A stretch of DNA of 10,379 nt from Rhizobium sp. LCM 4573 (GCF_001854865.1 NZ_MDDW01000030.1:35348-45726); one strand, 5' to 3'. Counted from the first letter of the stretch, positions 1 to 6,320 are shown. A program made the numbers and translations. The notes: generated from the letters alone by a model not told the origin.

Positions 1-1852
1 AGAGTTCCTCATCGACCTTCACTTCCACGAAGACGGCCGAATGGGTGTAGCTGATGAACGTCTTCATCTGCTCCTCATCGGGCTCGACCTTGCCGTGTTC
101 CTCGATGAAGGAGAGGCCGGCGGCCTCCATGATGTCGCCTATGGAAAGCCCTATCTGATGATTGCGCTCGAGCACGAGCCGGCCTTCGCTGACCGAGACG
201 TCTTCCTCCGATGCGCGGGCAAGCGGCGAGTTCGCCATTCCCTTCGCATGGGCAAGCAGCGTCCTGACGACAGCCTTCGAGGCGGCGTGGACAGCAGAGC
301 CGGAGGAGGCGGCGGTCCGCGAGCCGCCTTCGACACCGGTTTTCGGCAGGGTGGAATCGCCGATCCGGACTTCCACCCTGTCGAGGGATGCATCGAAGGT
401 TTCGGCCGCGATCTGGCCGAGGATGGTATAGGTGCCGGTGCCGATATCGGAGGCGGCCGCCGAGACGGTGAGGCTGCCATCGGCGGAAAGGCGGACCCGG
501 GCTTCGGCCGGCGCGATCGCCGCTTCCCAGACGCCGCCCGCCATGCCCCAGCCGACGAGATCGCGGCCCTTACGCATCGAGCGGGGCGCAAAGGACCGCC
601 GGTCCCAACCGAAGCGGTGGGCACCTTCGCGGTAGCAGGCGTCGAGCGCCTTGGAGGTGAACCGCTTGCCCCGGTTCTGGTCATGATCCGCGAAGTTGCG
701 GCGCCTCAGCTCCACCGGATCGATACCGACCTCGTAGGAGAGTTCATCCATGGCCGCCTCGAGCGCGGTGACGCCGGTGGCGGCACCAGGAGCGCGCATG
801 TCGCCCGGCGTGGAGACGTCCAGCCTGGCGAGTTCGTAGGAAAGCCTGACATTGTCGCACCGATAGGCGAGGCCCGACCAGTTGACGACGTTTTCCTGAT
901 AATCCTCGTAGCGCGATGTGGCCTGTACGGCATGATGCATGACCGATTGCAGCCTGCCGTCCCGATCGGCCGCGAGCGAAATCCGCTGCACGGTTGCGGG
1001 GCGCCAGGTGAGATAGAACATTTCGCGGCGGGAAAGCTCCACCTTGACCGAGCGCTTGAGATCGAGGCTCGCCATGACGGCAAGGAAAAGCTGGTGCTTG
1101 GGGCGAAGGCCCGCGCCGAAGGCGCCGCCGACGAAACTGTTTTTCACCCTGACCTTTTCGGGATCGAGGCCGAAGACGTTGCAGACATAGTCATGGGTGT
1201 TCTGCGGCCCTTGCGTCTTGTCGTGGATGGTGAGGCCACCGTTTTCGAAGAGCACCGTCGTGCCGAAGAGTTCCATCGGATTGTGGTGCTCTCCCTCCAG
1301 CACGTATTCCGCGGAGACCGTGCAAGGCGCGGCCTCGAAGGCCAGTTCCGGTTCGCCGCGGGGAGGGGGCGGCACCATGCTTTCCCCACGCGGCTCGGGC
1401 GGCACATAGCCCTGCCGCCTTTCGCGGAGGATATCGGTATGGGGCTCGTCCGCGACGTAGCGGATGCGGATGAGGGCGGCGGCATCGCGGGCGGCCTCGA
1501 AGCTCTCGGCGATCACCAGCGCTACGGGCTGGCCGTCATAGAGAATGCGGTCGTTTTCCAGAGGCCGGAAGGGGTGGCCAGGCACGGCGGCCGTATCCTT
1601 CCATTTCTCGTCGCTTCGGGTCGCGCCGGGCCGATTTTCGTGGGTATAGACTTTCACTACGCCGGGAAATCGCTCGGCTTCGGCCGTATCGATCTCCGCG
1701 ATGCGGCCGGCGGCGATGGTGGAGACCGCGACGAAGCCGTATAGCAGGCCCGGCGCGGGATGCTCGGCGGCATAGTGTGCCTGACCGGTGACCTTCAGCG
1801 GTCCCTCGATGCGGGAAAAAGGAAAACCGACGATCCGCGAATGATTTTGCAT
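1..1852 (-). CDS. paoC: Molybdopterin-binding subunit of a PaoC-like aldehyde oxidoreductase (xanthine dehydrogenase family), partial at the C-terminus
   Basis: This is the large catalytic subunit of a molybdenum hydroxylase, which binds the molybdenum-pterin cofactor and oxidises the aldehyde substrate. It begins at ATG 1852-1850 and stays open for 617 codons to the window edge. E. coli PaoC is 732 residues, so roughly the last 115, including the segment expected to carry the catalytic Glu, lie outside. Family landmarks are visible: the N-terminal R-I-E-G-P-L-K-V-T-G stretch, V-G-G-A-F-G-A-G at residues 241-248 (the G-G-x-F-G-G-type cofactor loop) and M-R-A-P-G at 352-356 followed by a PaoC-like T-A-L-E-A-A-M-D-E-L. 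The gene follows paoB after 13 bases, with a modest AGAGAAG ribosome site, so it is the third gene of the operon. No signal peptide is visible. The exact substrate cannot be told. The long plus-strand open frame opposite it is a GC-driven shadow. Confidence 0.93.
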   Translation of the reverse strand, partial: MQNHSRIVGFPFSRIEGPLKVTGQAHYAAEHPAPGLLYGFVAVSTIAAGRIAEIDTAEAERFPGVVKVYTHENRPGATRSDEKWKDTAAVPGHPFRPLENDRILYDGQPVALVIAESFEAARDAAALIRIRYVADEPHTDILRERRQGYVPPEPRGESMVPPPPRGEPELAFEAAPCTVSAEYVLEGEHHNPMELFGTTVLFENGGLTIHDKTQGPQNTHDYVCNVFGLDPEKVRVKNSFVGGAFGAGLRPKHQLFLAVMASLDLKRSVKVELSRREMFYLTWRPATVQRISLAADRDGRLQSVMHHAVQATSRYEDYQENVVNWSGLAYRCDNVRLSYELARLDVSTPGDMRAPGAATGVTALEAAMDELSYEVGIDPVELRRRNFADHDQNRGKRFTSKALDACYREGAHRFGWDRRSFAPRSMRKGRDLVGWGMAGGVWEAAIAPAEARVRLSADGSLTVSAAASDIGTGTYTILGQIAAETFDASLDRVEVRIGDSTLPKTGVEGGSRTAASSGSAVHAASKAVVRTLLAHAKGMANSPLARASEEDVSVSEGRLVLERNHQIGLSIGDIMEAAGLSFIEEHGKVEPDEEQMKTFISYTHSAVFVEVKVDEEL

Positions 1853-1865
1853 GGGCGAAGCTTCT

Positions 1866-2882
1866 CTATTGGAAGGCTTTAACGGTCTGATCCTGCGGCG
1901 TGCCGGCGGCGGCCTGGGAGAGGGCCCGCACGATTGCGCGATGGGCGAGCGGGATCTTGAAATCATTGCCGCCCTGGCCCTTCGCGCCGGCCAGAAGCCG
2001 CGCGGCGACCTTGCGGAAAGTCTCCTCCGTCGGCGGGGCGCCGGCGAATTCGGCCTCCGCCAGACTGTCGCGCCAGGGCATGTGGGCGACGCCGCCGAGC
2101 GCCACGCGCAGATCGATGATCTCGCCATCGGCGATATCCATGGCCGCGGCGACCGAGACCAGCGCGAAGGCGAAGGAAAGCCGGTCGCGAAGCTTCAGGT
2201 AGCTGTGGTGGGGGACGAAGTGATTGCCCTCCAGCCGTACGGCGAGGACCATTTCGCCCTGGCTCAGCGTGTTGTCGCGCTCGGGATGATCGCCGGGCAG
2301 CCGGTGGAATTCGGCAAAGGGGATGTCGCGGCGGCCCTCCGGCCCTTCGACCTCGACGATCGCGGCGAGCGCGGCGAGCGCCACGCACATATCGGAAGGG
2401 TGGACCGCGATACATTTGTCGCTGGCGCCGAGAATGGCGTGGATACGGTTGACGCCGCCGATCGCCGAGCAGCCGGAGCCCGGCTGGCGCTTGTTGCAGG
2501 GGCTCGCGGGATCGTAGAAATAATAGCAGCGGGTGCGCTGGAGCAGGTTGCCGCCGGTGGTGGCCGCGTTCCTGAGTTGCGGTGAGGCTCCGGCCAGGAT
2601 CGCACTGGCGAGCAGCGGATAGCGCTCCCGGATGCGCGGATTATGGGCGACGGCCGCATTGCTGACGAGCGCGCCGATGCGCAGGCTGCCGTCCGGAAGC
2701 TCTTCGATCTGCCTGAGCGGCAGGTGGTTGATATCGATGATGGCGGCGGGGTGCGCCACGTCGTATTTCATCAGGTCCACGAGATTGGTGCCGCCGGCGA
2801 GCAGTTGCGCCTCGGGATTGGCGACGAGCGCGGCAACAGCGTCGCGAACGGTTTCGGCGCGGGTGTAATCGAAGGGCCTCAT
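1866..2882 (-). CDS. paoB: FAD-binding subunit of a PaoB-like aldehyde oxidoreductase with an extra 4Fe-4S cluster loop
   Basis: This is the 338-residue middle subunit that carries FAD and passes electrons on from the molybdenum site. The N-terminus has the FAD_binding_5 signature A-G-G-T-N-L-V-D-L-M at residues 29-38, followed by a second FAD-loop-like segment, T-T-G-G-N-L-L-Q, at 108-115. A Cys-rich insertion follows, with Cys119, Cys129 and Cys138 in the pattern R-C-x9-C-N-K-R-x5-C, and Cys157 in a C-I-A-V-H-P-S-D-M context. In PaoB this loop holds a 4Fe-4S cluster absent from ordinary xanthine dehydrogenases. The C-terminal half has L-R-D-R-x-S-F-A-F-A-L-V-S-V-A-A and V-A-L-G-G-V-A-H-x-P-W, which also match PaoB closely. 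The start at 2882 is chosen because it overlaps the paoA stop by four bases (ATGA), a translational-coupling arrangement. An open extension to 3071 only reads through paoA in another frame. Confidence 0.95.
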   Translation of the reverse strand: MRPFDYTRAETVRDAVAALVANPEAQLLAGGTNLVDLMKYDVAHPAAIIDINHLPLRQIEELPDGSLRIGALVSNAAVAHNPRIRERYPLLASAILAGASPQLRNAATTGGNLLQRTRCYYFYDPASPCNKRQPGSGCSAIGGVNRIHAILGASDKCIAVHPSDMCVALAALAAIVEVEGPEGRRDIPFAEFHRLPGDHPERDNTLSQGEMVLAVRLEGNHFVPHHSYLKLRDRLSFAFALVSVAAAMDIADGEIIDLRVALGGVAHMPWRDSLAEAEFAGAPPTEETFRKVAARLLAGAKGQGGNDFKIPLAHRAIVRALSQAAAGTPQDQTVKAFQ

Positions 2883-3394
2883 TCCGCCGCCTCCCGGAGA
2901 GCCGCCTGGTGGCCCAGGACTTCCTCGACGGCGTCCACGATATTGGTATAGGCGCCGCAGCGACAGAGATTGCCGCTCATCAGCTCGCGGATCTCGGCGC
3001 GGGACCGGGCATGGCCTTCGGCGAGCAGGCCGGCGGCGGAACAGATCTGCCCCGGCGTGCAATAGCCGCACTGATAGGCGTCGTGGTCAAGGAAGGCCTT
3101 CTGCAGCGGGTGCATGTTTTCCGGCGTTCCGAGGCCCTCGATGGTGGTGATCTCGGCGCCGTCGAGGCTGGCGGCGAGCTTGAGGCAGGAATTGATCCTC
3201 TCGCCATCGATGAGAACCGTGCAGGCGCCGCACTGGCCCTGATCGCAGCCCTTCTTGGTCCCGGTGAGTTGCAGGGGGCCGCGCAGGAGATCGAGAAGCG
3301 TGACCCAGGGATGAAGCTCGAACCGGTGGCGCTCGCCGTTGACGGTGAGCATCACGGGTATGGTGGGGAGAGAATGACTTGCGCCGGTTTCCAT
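2879..3394 (-). CDS. paoA: 2Fe-2S iron-sulfur subunit of a PaoA-like aldehyde oxidoreductase, without Tat signal
   Basis: This is the 171-residue electron-transfer subunit with two 2Fe-2S clusters. The plant-ferredoxin-like domain has Cys50, Cys55, Cys58 and Cys70 (G-C-D-Q-G-Q-C-G-A-C-T-V). The C-terminal helical domain has Cys109, Cys112, Cys144 and Cys146 (Q-C-G-Y-C-T-P-G-Q and L-C-R-C-G). All eight ligands are present. E. coli PaoA has a twin-arginine leader; this protein begins directly before the ferredoxin fold, with only about 14 extra residues and no R-R motif, so export is not indicated. The ATG at 3394 is preceded by a GGAAAGGG-type ribosome site. It is the first gene of the operon, and an EcfG-like promoter lies just upstream. 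The substrate is unknown; aldehydes are inferred from the PaoABC-like subunit make-up. Confidence 0.95.
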   Translation of the reverse strand: METGASHSLPTIPVMLTVNGERHRFELHPWVTLLDLLRGPLQLTGTKKGCDQGQCGACTVLIDGERINSCLKLAASLDGAEITTIEGLGTPENMHPLQKAFLDHDAYQCGYCTPGQICSAAGLLAEGHARSRAEIRELMSGNLCRCGAYTNIVDAVEEVLGHQAALREAAE

Positions 3395-3426
3395 GAGCTA
3401 CCCTTTCCGCAATCGGTTGGCGACGT

Positions 3427-3451
3427 AACCGGGGCTGAGCCGGTTTGTTCC
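3427..3451 (-). promoter_or_regulatory. EcfG/RpoE2-type promoter for the paoABC operon
   Basis: On the minus strand GGAAC (3451-3447) is followed after 16 bases by GGTT (3430-3427). The alphaproteobacterial general stress sigma factor EcfG (RpoE2 in Sinorhizobium) recognises GGAAC-N16/17-CGTT, so one base of the -10 element differs. Transcription would start near 3420 and leave a leader of about 25 bases that includes the paoA ribosome site, which is a good geometry. This is inferred from the motif only. Confidence 0.6.
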
Positions 3452-3530
3452 AGAACGAGGAGGCGGCGGAAGCTATGAGCTGCCGGAAACAGAGCACAGC
3501 AATAAAAATCACCGAGATAGGAAAATAATC

Positions 3531-3560
3531 CTTGACGGCGTGACGGTGGTTTGATAGGTT
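3531..3560 (+). promoter_or_regulatory. Candidate sigma-70 promoter for the small RNA
   Basis: CTTGAC at 3531-3536 is a perfect rhizobial -35 element. The -10 region 16 to 18 bases later (GATAGGTT, 3553-3560) is only a partial match. It lies in the most AT-rich part of this gap, immediately before a structured stretch that ends in an intrinsic terminator. Confidence 0.45.
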
Positions 3561-3565
3561 CTTGG

Positions 3566-3666
3566 CATAGTCGAAGAATTGCGGCCGCGGGCAGCCTTTG
3601 AGGGCAGCGGTCGCAAGGCTTCCAGTCAACTGGCCCGGCCTCAATCAAGCCGGGCTTTCTTTTTTC
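3566..3666 (+). ncRNA. Candidate trans-acting small RNA, about 100 nt, three hairpins
   Basis: The stretch has no convincing reading frame but folds well on paper. GCGGCCGC (3581-3588) pairs fully with GCGGTCGC (3607-3614), allowing one G-U pair. Inside it, GCCT (3594-3597) pairs with GGGC (3602-3605) around a TTGA loop. CCAG (3622-3625) pairs with CTGG (3630-3633). The last hairpin, GCCCGGC (3633-3639) with GCCGGGC (3649-3655), is followed by a T-rich tail. A CTTGAC -35 box lies about 30 bases before the assumed 5' end, which is approximate. Promoter, successive hairpins and Rho-independent terminator together fit the layout of rhizobial intergenic sRNAs. I cannot assign it to a known family. 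It could instead be a terminated leader upstream of the terminase gene. Confidence 0.55.
3633..3666 (+). terminator. Rho-independent terminator
   Basis: A perfect seven-base-pair GC stem, GCCCGGC (3633-3639) and GCCGGGC (3649-3655), with a nine-base loop, is followed by TTTCTTTTTT. No protein-coding gene on this strand ends nearby, which supports a short RNA as its transcript. It also separates the left region from the terminase gene. Confidence 0.85.
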
Positions 3667-3710
3667 AGGATTCGGCAGCGCTTTTGACGCGGGTGGGGTT
3701 TCGGCCACCG

Positions 3711-3724
3711 GCGCGAATTCGCGC
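3711..3724. promoter_or_regulatory. Perfect 14-base palindrome before the small terminase gene
   Basis: GCGCGAATTCGCGC is fully self-complementary and lies 18 bases before the ATG at 3743. It could be an operator or leader structure for the packaging genes. In such GC-rich DNA a chance palindrome is also possible. Confidence 0.25.
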
Positions 3725-3742
3725 GCCTTACGGATATCGGCC

Positions 3743-4309
3743 ATGGATGATTTCGAGACGCTGGACCTGGCGCTGTTCGGGCTCTGGGCGGAACAGCCGC
3801 GCTTTGGCGAGACCGTACGGATGGAGGATCTGCGCCTGGCCGATGCGGTGCGCGGGGTGCTGCTGGAGACGAAGTCCGCCGAGGGCATGCGCTCCGACGG
3901 CGAGGAACTGCGGCGGTTGCTGAACGAGATGACGGTGGAGATGCGCGCGCAGTTTTCGACCTTCCGCAAGCTGCGCGCCACCGCCGAAGCGCTTCTCGAC
4001 GGCGGCGACGAGGCAGCGCAGAAGCTCGCCCGCGCCGACGTGAAGGCCGCGACCGATGCCATGTCGCTGATCGTGCGGACGCTCGAAAAGGTGGATGCCC
4101 TGCAGCGCCAGCTTGCCCGCGACCGGGAGCTGGAGGCCGAACGGCAGGCGGAGGAGGGCGGGTATGAGGATGCGGTGCGCGAAGTCGAGCGGCTTATCGA
4201 GGAACGCGCGCGCGAACGCTTTGAGAGCTGGAAGTGCGAGGGGCGTGCTGACGGCGGTGAGCCCGGCGGTCCGGGAGGGGATCGACCGCAACCGCCTGAC
4301 ACCGGGTGA
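3743..4309 (+). CDS. Putative small terminase / GTA gp1-like protein
   Basis: The 188-residue protein is largely helical and charged, with heptad-rich segments around residues 52-84 and 110-165, so a coiled coil is likely. It has no signal peptide and no recognisable enzymatic motif. Its place directly before the large terminase matches gene 1 of the Rhodobacter-type GTA cluster, whose product is a small terminase. The functional call therefore rests on position, coiled-coil character and size, not on a sequence motif. The ATG at 3743 has only a weak upstream ACGGA. The last 25 residues (from about 164) are Gly/Pro/Asp-rich and look like out-of-frame coding. From about 4245 the +1 frame looks more protein-like, so the natural C-terminus may have been lost by a frameshift. 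No paralogue is present in the window. Confidence 0.7.
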   Translation: MDDFETLDLALFGLWAEQPRFGETVRMEDLRLADAVRGVLLETKSAEGMRSDGEELRRLLNEMTVEMRAQFSTFRKLRATAEALLDGGDEAAQKLARADVKAATDAMSLIVRTLEKVDALQRQLARDRELEAERQAEEGGYEDAVREVERLIEERARERFESWKCEGRADGGEPGGPGGDRPQPPDTG

Positions 4310-4361
4310 GGAAGCGGTTCCCGATAGCTTTTCGGAAGTCCTAGCCAAGCATGAGGTTGGC

Positions 4362-5990
4362 ATGACGCGGATCGGCGAGCTTTGCACGATTGCTCGCAAG
4401 GCCAATCAGGCCGGTGCGGCGGTGATCGAGGGCCTTCAAACCCCTGCTGGCTCTGCTAGCGATCTTACCCTTGATAGTGGTGTAATGGCATGTGGAAAGA
4501 AAGGGCGCGGCGTATCGATCTCCCACCTTGAGGGGGAGATGCCCGGCAGGGCAGAGGGGGATATCGCCTCGACAGACGTGCAGGCTGATCCTGCCGAGCC
4601 GTTGCCACCCCCCTCTGTCATCTCCGGTGACATCTCCCCCTCAAGGGGGGAGATCAGAGGGAGTGTGCCGCTAGGTCTATCTTCCTCTCTTCTCCCCGTC
4701 GGGGGGAAAGTACCATCAGCTTCGCCGAGAGAACCTGATACGACGAAGCACCCTACGTGGCCGAGACATGCGCCGCGCCTGCAGCGCGGATGGTTTCTCT
4801 TCGGCCGTCGCGAGCAAAAGCCGCCCGAAGGCGATTGGCGGACCTGGCTGATCATGGGCGGGCGGGGATCGGGCAAGACGCGGGCGGGCGCGGAATGGGT
4901 GCATGCGCTGGCCTGCGCCTCCAAGCGCTCGAACCTGAGGATCGCGCTGGTGGCAGAGACGCTGGGTGACGCCCGCGAGGTGATGATCGACGGCGTTTCG
5001 GGCATTTGCCGGGTTGCTCGGAGCAAGCGGCCGGAATTCGAGATCTCGCGGCGAAGGCTGGTGTGGCCGAACGGTACGGTGGCGCAGATCTTCTCCTCCG
5101 AAGACCCGGAGAGCCTGCGCGGGCCGCAGTTCCATTTCGCGTGGTGCGACGAGCTCGCCAAGTGGAAATACCCGGAAGAGACTTTCGACATGCTGCAGTT
5201 CGGGCTTCGGCTCGGGGCCGATCCGCGCCAGCTCGTGACGACGACGCCGCGTCCCGTGCCGGTGCTGAAACGGCTGATCGCCGAGCCGGGAACGCGGCTC
5301 GTGAGGATTTCGACGAGAGACAATGCCGGCAATCTGGCGCCGGGCTTCATCCAGGTGCTCGAAGGACGCTATGGCGGCACGCGGCTCGGGCGACAGGAAC
5401 TCGAGGGCGAGCTGATCGAGGACCGCGAGGATGCGCTGTGGAAGCGCACCGACCTCGAAACCTGCGTGATCCGGTTTGCCGGAGCGCTGCGTCGCGTCGT
5501 AGTGGCAGTCGATCCGCCCTCAGGCGCAGGAGCAAGCTCCTGCTGCGGCATCGTGGTGGCCGGGATAGAGGCGGGCGGGCGTGGCGTGGTGCTGGCGGAC
5601 TGTTCGGTGGAAGGAAAAAGCCCCGCCGGCTGGGCGCATGCGGTGGCGAGAGCCTACGAACGCTTCCAGGCGGACCGGGTGGTGGCCGAAGTCAACCAGG
5701 GCGGCGAGATGGTGACAGCCATGCTGAAAAGCGTGGACGCGAACCTGCCCGTGGTCATGGTGCGGGCGACGCGCGGCAAATTCCTGCGCGCCGAACCGGT
5801 GGCCGCTCTCTATGAGCAGGGCCGGGTGGCCCATGCCGGACGGTTCGCAGAACTGGAGGACCAGATGTGCGACTTCGGACCGGAGGGGCTCTCCAGTGGC
5901 CGTTCGCCCGACCGGCTGGACGCGCTGGTCTGGGCGCTGACGGCGCTGATGCTCGAAGGACAGGGCGAGCCGAGGGTGCGCGGGGTCTGA
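4362..5990 (+). CDS. terL: Terminase large subunit (phage/GTA DNA-packaging ATPase-nuclease), start uncertain
   Basis: This motor protein pumps DNA into the prohead and cuts it. The conserved part begins near 4780 and runs about 403 residues to the stop. Numbered from ATG 4362, Walker A is G-G-R-G-S-G-K-T at 166-173 and Walker B is F-A-W-C-D-E with Asp263/Glu264, followed by the L-V-T-T-T-P-R-P coupling segment. The RuvC-like nuclease acidic residues are probably Asp384 (A-V-D-P-P-S-G) and Asp517/Asp520 (S-P-D-R-L-D-A-L-V-W). The frame is open far upstream, through a palindromic repeat, so the true start is unclear. Candidates are GTG 4245, ATG 4362 (GAGG five bases before it), ATG 4485, ATG 4539 inside the repeat and GTG 4665. 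I chose 4362 for its ribosome site. Rhizobial relatives as I recall them are about 420-430 residues, so up to 120 N-terminal residues may be foreign. Confidence 0.9.
   Translation: MTRIGELCTIARKANQAGAAVIEGLQTPAGSASDLTLDSGVMACGKKGRGVSISHLEGEMPGRAEGDIASTDVQADPAEPLPPPSVISGDISPSRGEIRGSVPLGLSSSLLPVGGKVPSASPREPDTTKHPTWPRHAPRLQRGWFLFGRREQKPPEGDWRTWLIMGGRGSGKTRAGAEWVHALACASKRSNLRIALVAETLGDAREVMIDGVSGICRVARSKRPEFEISRRRLVWPNGTVAQIFSSEDPESLRGPQFHFAWCDELAKWKYPEETFDMLQFGLRLGADPRQLVTTTPRPVPVLKRLIAEPGTRLVRISTRDNAGNLAPGFIQVLEGRYGGTRLGRQELEGELIEDREDALWKRTDLETCVIRFAGALRRVVVAVDPPSGAGASSCCGIVVAGIEAGGRGVVLADCSVEGKSPAGWAHAVARAYERFQADRVVAEVNQGGEMVTAMLKSVDANLPVVMVRATRGKFLRAEPVAALYEQGRVAHAGRFAELEDQMCDFGPEGLSSGRSPDRLDALVWALTALMLEGQGEPRVRGV
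4517..4655. repeat. RIME-like palindromic mosaic repeat within the 5' part of terL
   Basis: Outer arms 4517-4541 and 4631-4655 are inverted copies of 25 bases with one mismatch, and inner arms CAGAGGGGG (4552-4560) and CCCCCTCTG (4609-4617) match perfectly. Each outer arm also folds on itself (ATCTCCC with GGGAGAT). The CTCCCCCTTGAGGGGGAG style of motif is typical of Rhizobium intergenic mosaic elements (RIME), which are non-coding and usually lie between genes. A further short hairpin, TCCCC-GTC-GGGG, lies just after it near 4691-4706. The element has no stop codon in the terminase frame. Confidence 0.8.
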
Positions 5991-6005
5991 TGTCTCGGCC
6001 GCGCT

Positions 6006-6161
6006 TTAAGGGCGTTTCAAGGGGATCTGGACGGATGGTGCGGGCGCGTTTTCGCGCATCTGCTGCCATTCGGATTCGAGGCGGTCCAGCACATGCTGCG
6101 GGATGGGCTGCTTGGCCGGGGCGTTATCGACAGCGACTGGGGCAGATTGGTGCATCATCAT
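6006..6161 (-). CDS. Small hypothetical protein (about 50 residues) under an EcfG-type promoter
   Basis: This short gene lies opposite to its neighbours in the gap after the terminase. It has three consecutive ATG codons (6161, 6158, 6155) and a strong AAGGAG ribosome site at 6170-6165; the middle ATG has the best spacing, six bases. The product, 51 residues from the first ATG, is hydrophilic. It has a Pro/Ala-rich start, one amphipathic helix around residues 22-37 (H-V-L-D-R-L-E-S-E-W-Q-Q-M) and a short basic end (K-R-P). No membrane segment or Cys is present. The stop TAA lies 15 bases from the terminase stop, so the two genes converge. A perfect GGAAC-N16-CGTT promoter sits 24 bases upstream. 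I do not recognise the family. Promoter, ribosome site and frame together make it a convincing real gene with a likely stress role. Confidence 0.75.
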   Translation of the reverse strand: MMMHQSAPVAVDNAPAKQPIPQHVLDRLESEWQQMRENAPAPSVQIPLKRP

Positions 6162-6184
6162 GATCTCCTTTCAGCGAGCCATCT

Positions 6185-6209
6185 AACGTTGCTTCTGCCT
6201 CTTGGTTCC
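6185..6209 (-). promoter_or_regulatory. EcfG/RpoE2-type promoter of the small minus-strand gene
   Basis: GGAAC (6209-6205, minus strand) and CGTT (6188-6185) are separated by exactly 16 bases, a perfect match to the alphaproteobacterial general stress response consensus. Predicted start of transcription is near 6178, giving a leader of under 20 bases that carries the AAGGAG ribosome site. Confidence 0.75.
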
Positions 6210-6249
6210 ACAGGGTTTCACAAAAGTAAATCACCCGCCTAACGGCTTA

Positions 6250-6276
6250 AAACGATTTAGTTTTTCTAAACCGATT
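6250..6276. promoter_or_regulatory. Operator-like inverted repeat upstream of the endolysin gene
   Basis: Arms of 11 bases (6250-6260 and 6266-6276) match at 9 positions around a TTTTT spacer; the core TTTAG-N5-CTAAA is perfect. It lies in an AT-rich island 45 bases before the endolysin ATG and 41 bases upstream of the -35 box of the divergent small gene. It resembles a binding site for a dimeric regulator. It is close to, but not spaced like, the Irr box as I recall it (TTTAGAA-N3-TTCTAAA). The rest of the gap 6162-6320 holds the EcfG promoter and the endolysin ribosome site. Confidence 0.45.
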
Positions 6277-6320
6277 GAAACTTTCGGATTTCCTCAAGAA
6301 CAGTAAACGGGAGGGGCGGC

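Noticed and set aside
41..1744. 567-codon plus-strand open frame
   Set aside because: It lies fully opposite the paoC gene, whose family motifs are clear. The composition (many Gly, Arg, Asp) is that of an antisense shadow in GC-rich DNA.
1866..3071. Longer paoB start at 3071
   Set aside because: The extra 63 codons overlap paoA in another frame and are Arg/Pro-rich. The ATG at 2882 overlaps the paoA stop and begins the known family sequence.
4095..4244. Terminase start at ATG 4095
   Set aside because: Residues from 4095 to about 4244 are a shadow of the small terminase gene, which is clearly coding in its own frame there.
5006..5815. 269-codon open frame inside the terminase gene
   Set aside because: It is a frame shadow of the conserved ATPase and nuclease domains; the Arg/Gly-rich product shows no recognisable fold.
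6006..6161. Small gene as a NepR-type anti-sigma factor
   Set aside because: A P-I-P-x-x-x-L-x-x-L stretch and the EcfG promoter recall NepR, but the first NepR helix is missing and no PhyR or ecfG gene lies beside it. The similarity is too short to claim.
6247..6263. CtrA box (TTAA-N7-TTAA) before the endolysin
   Set aside because: Only one half-site is present; the second half reads TAGT. CtrA control of GTA genes is known elsewhere, but this sequence does not show it.
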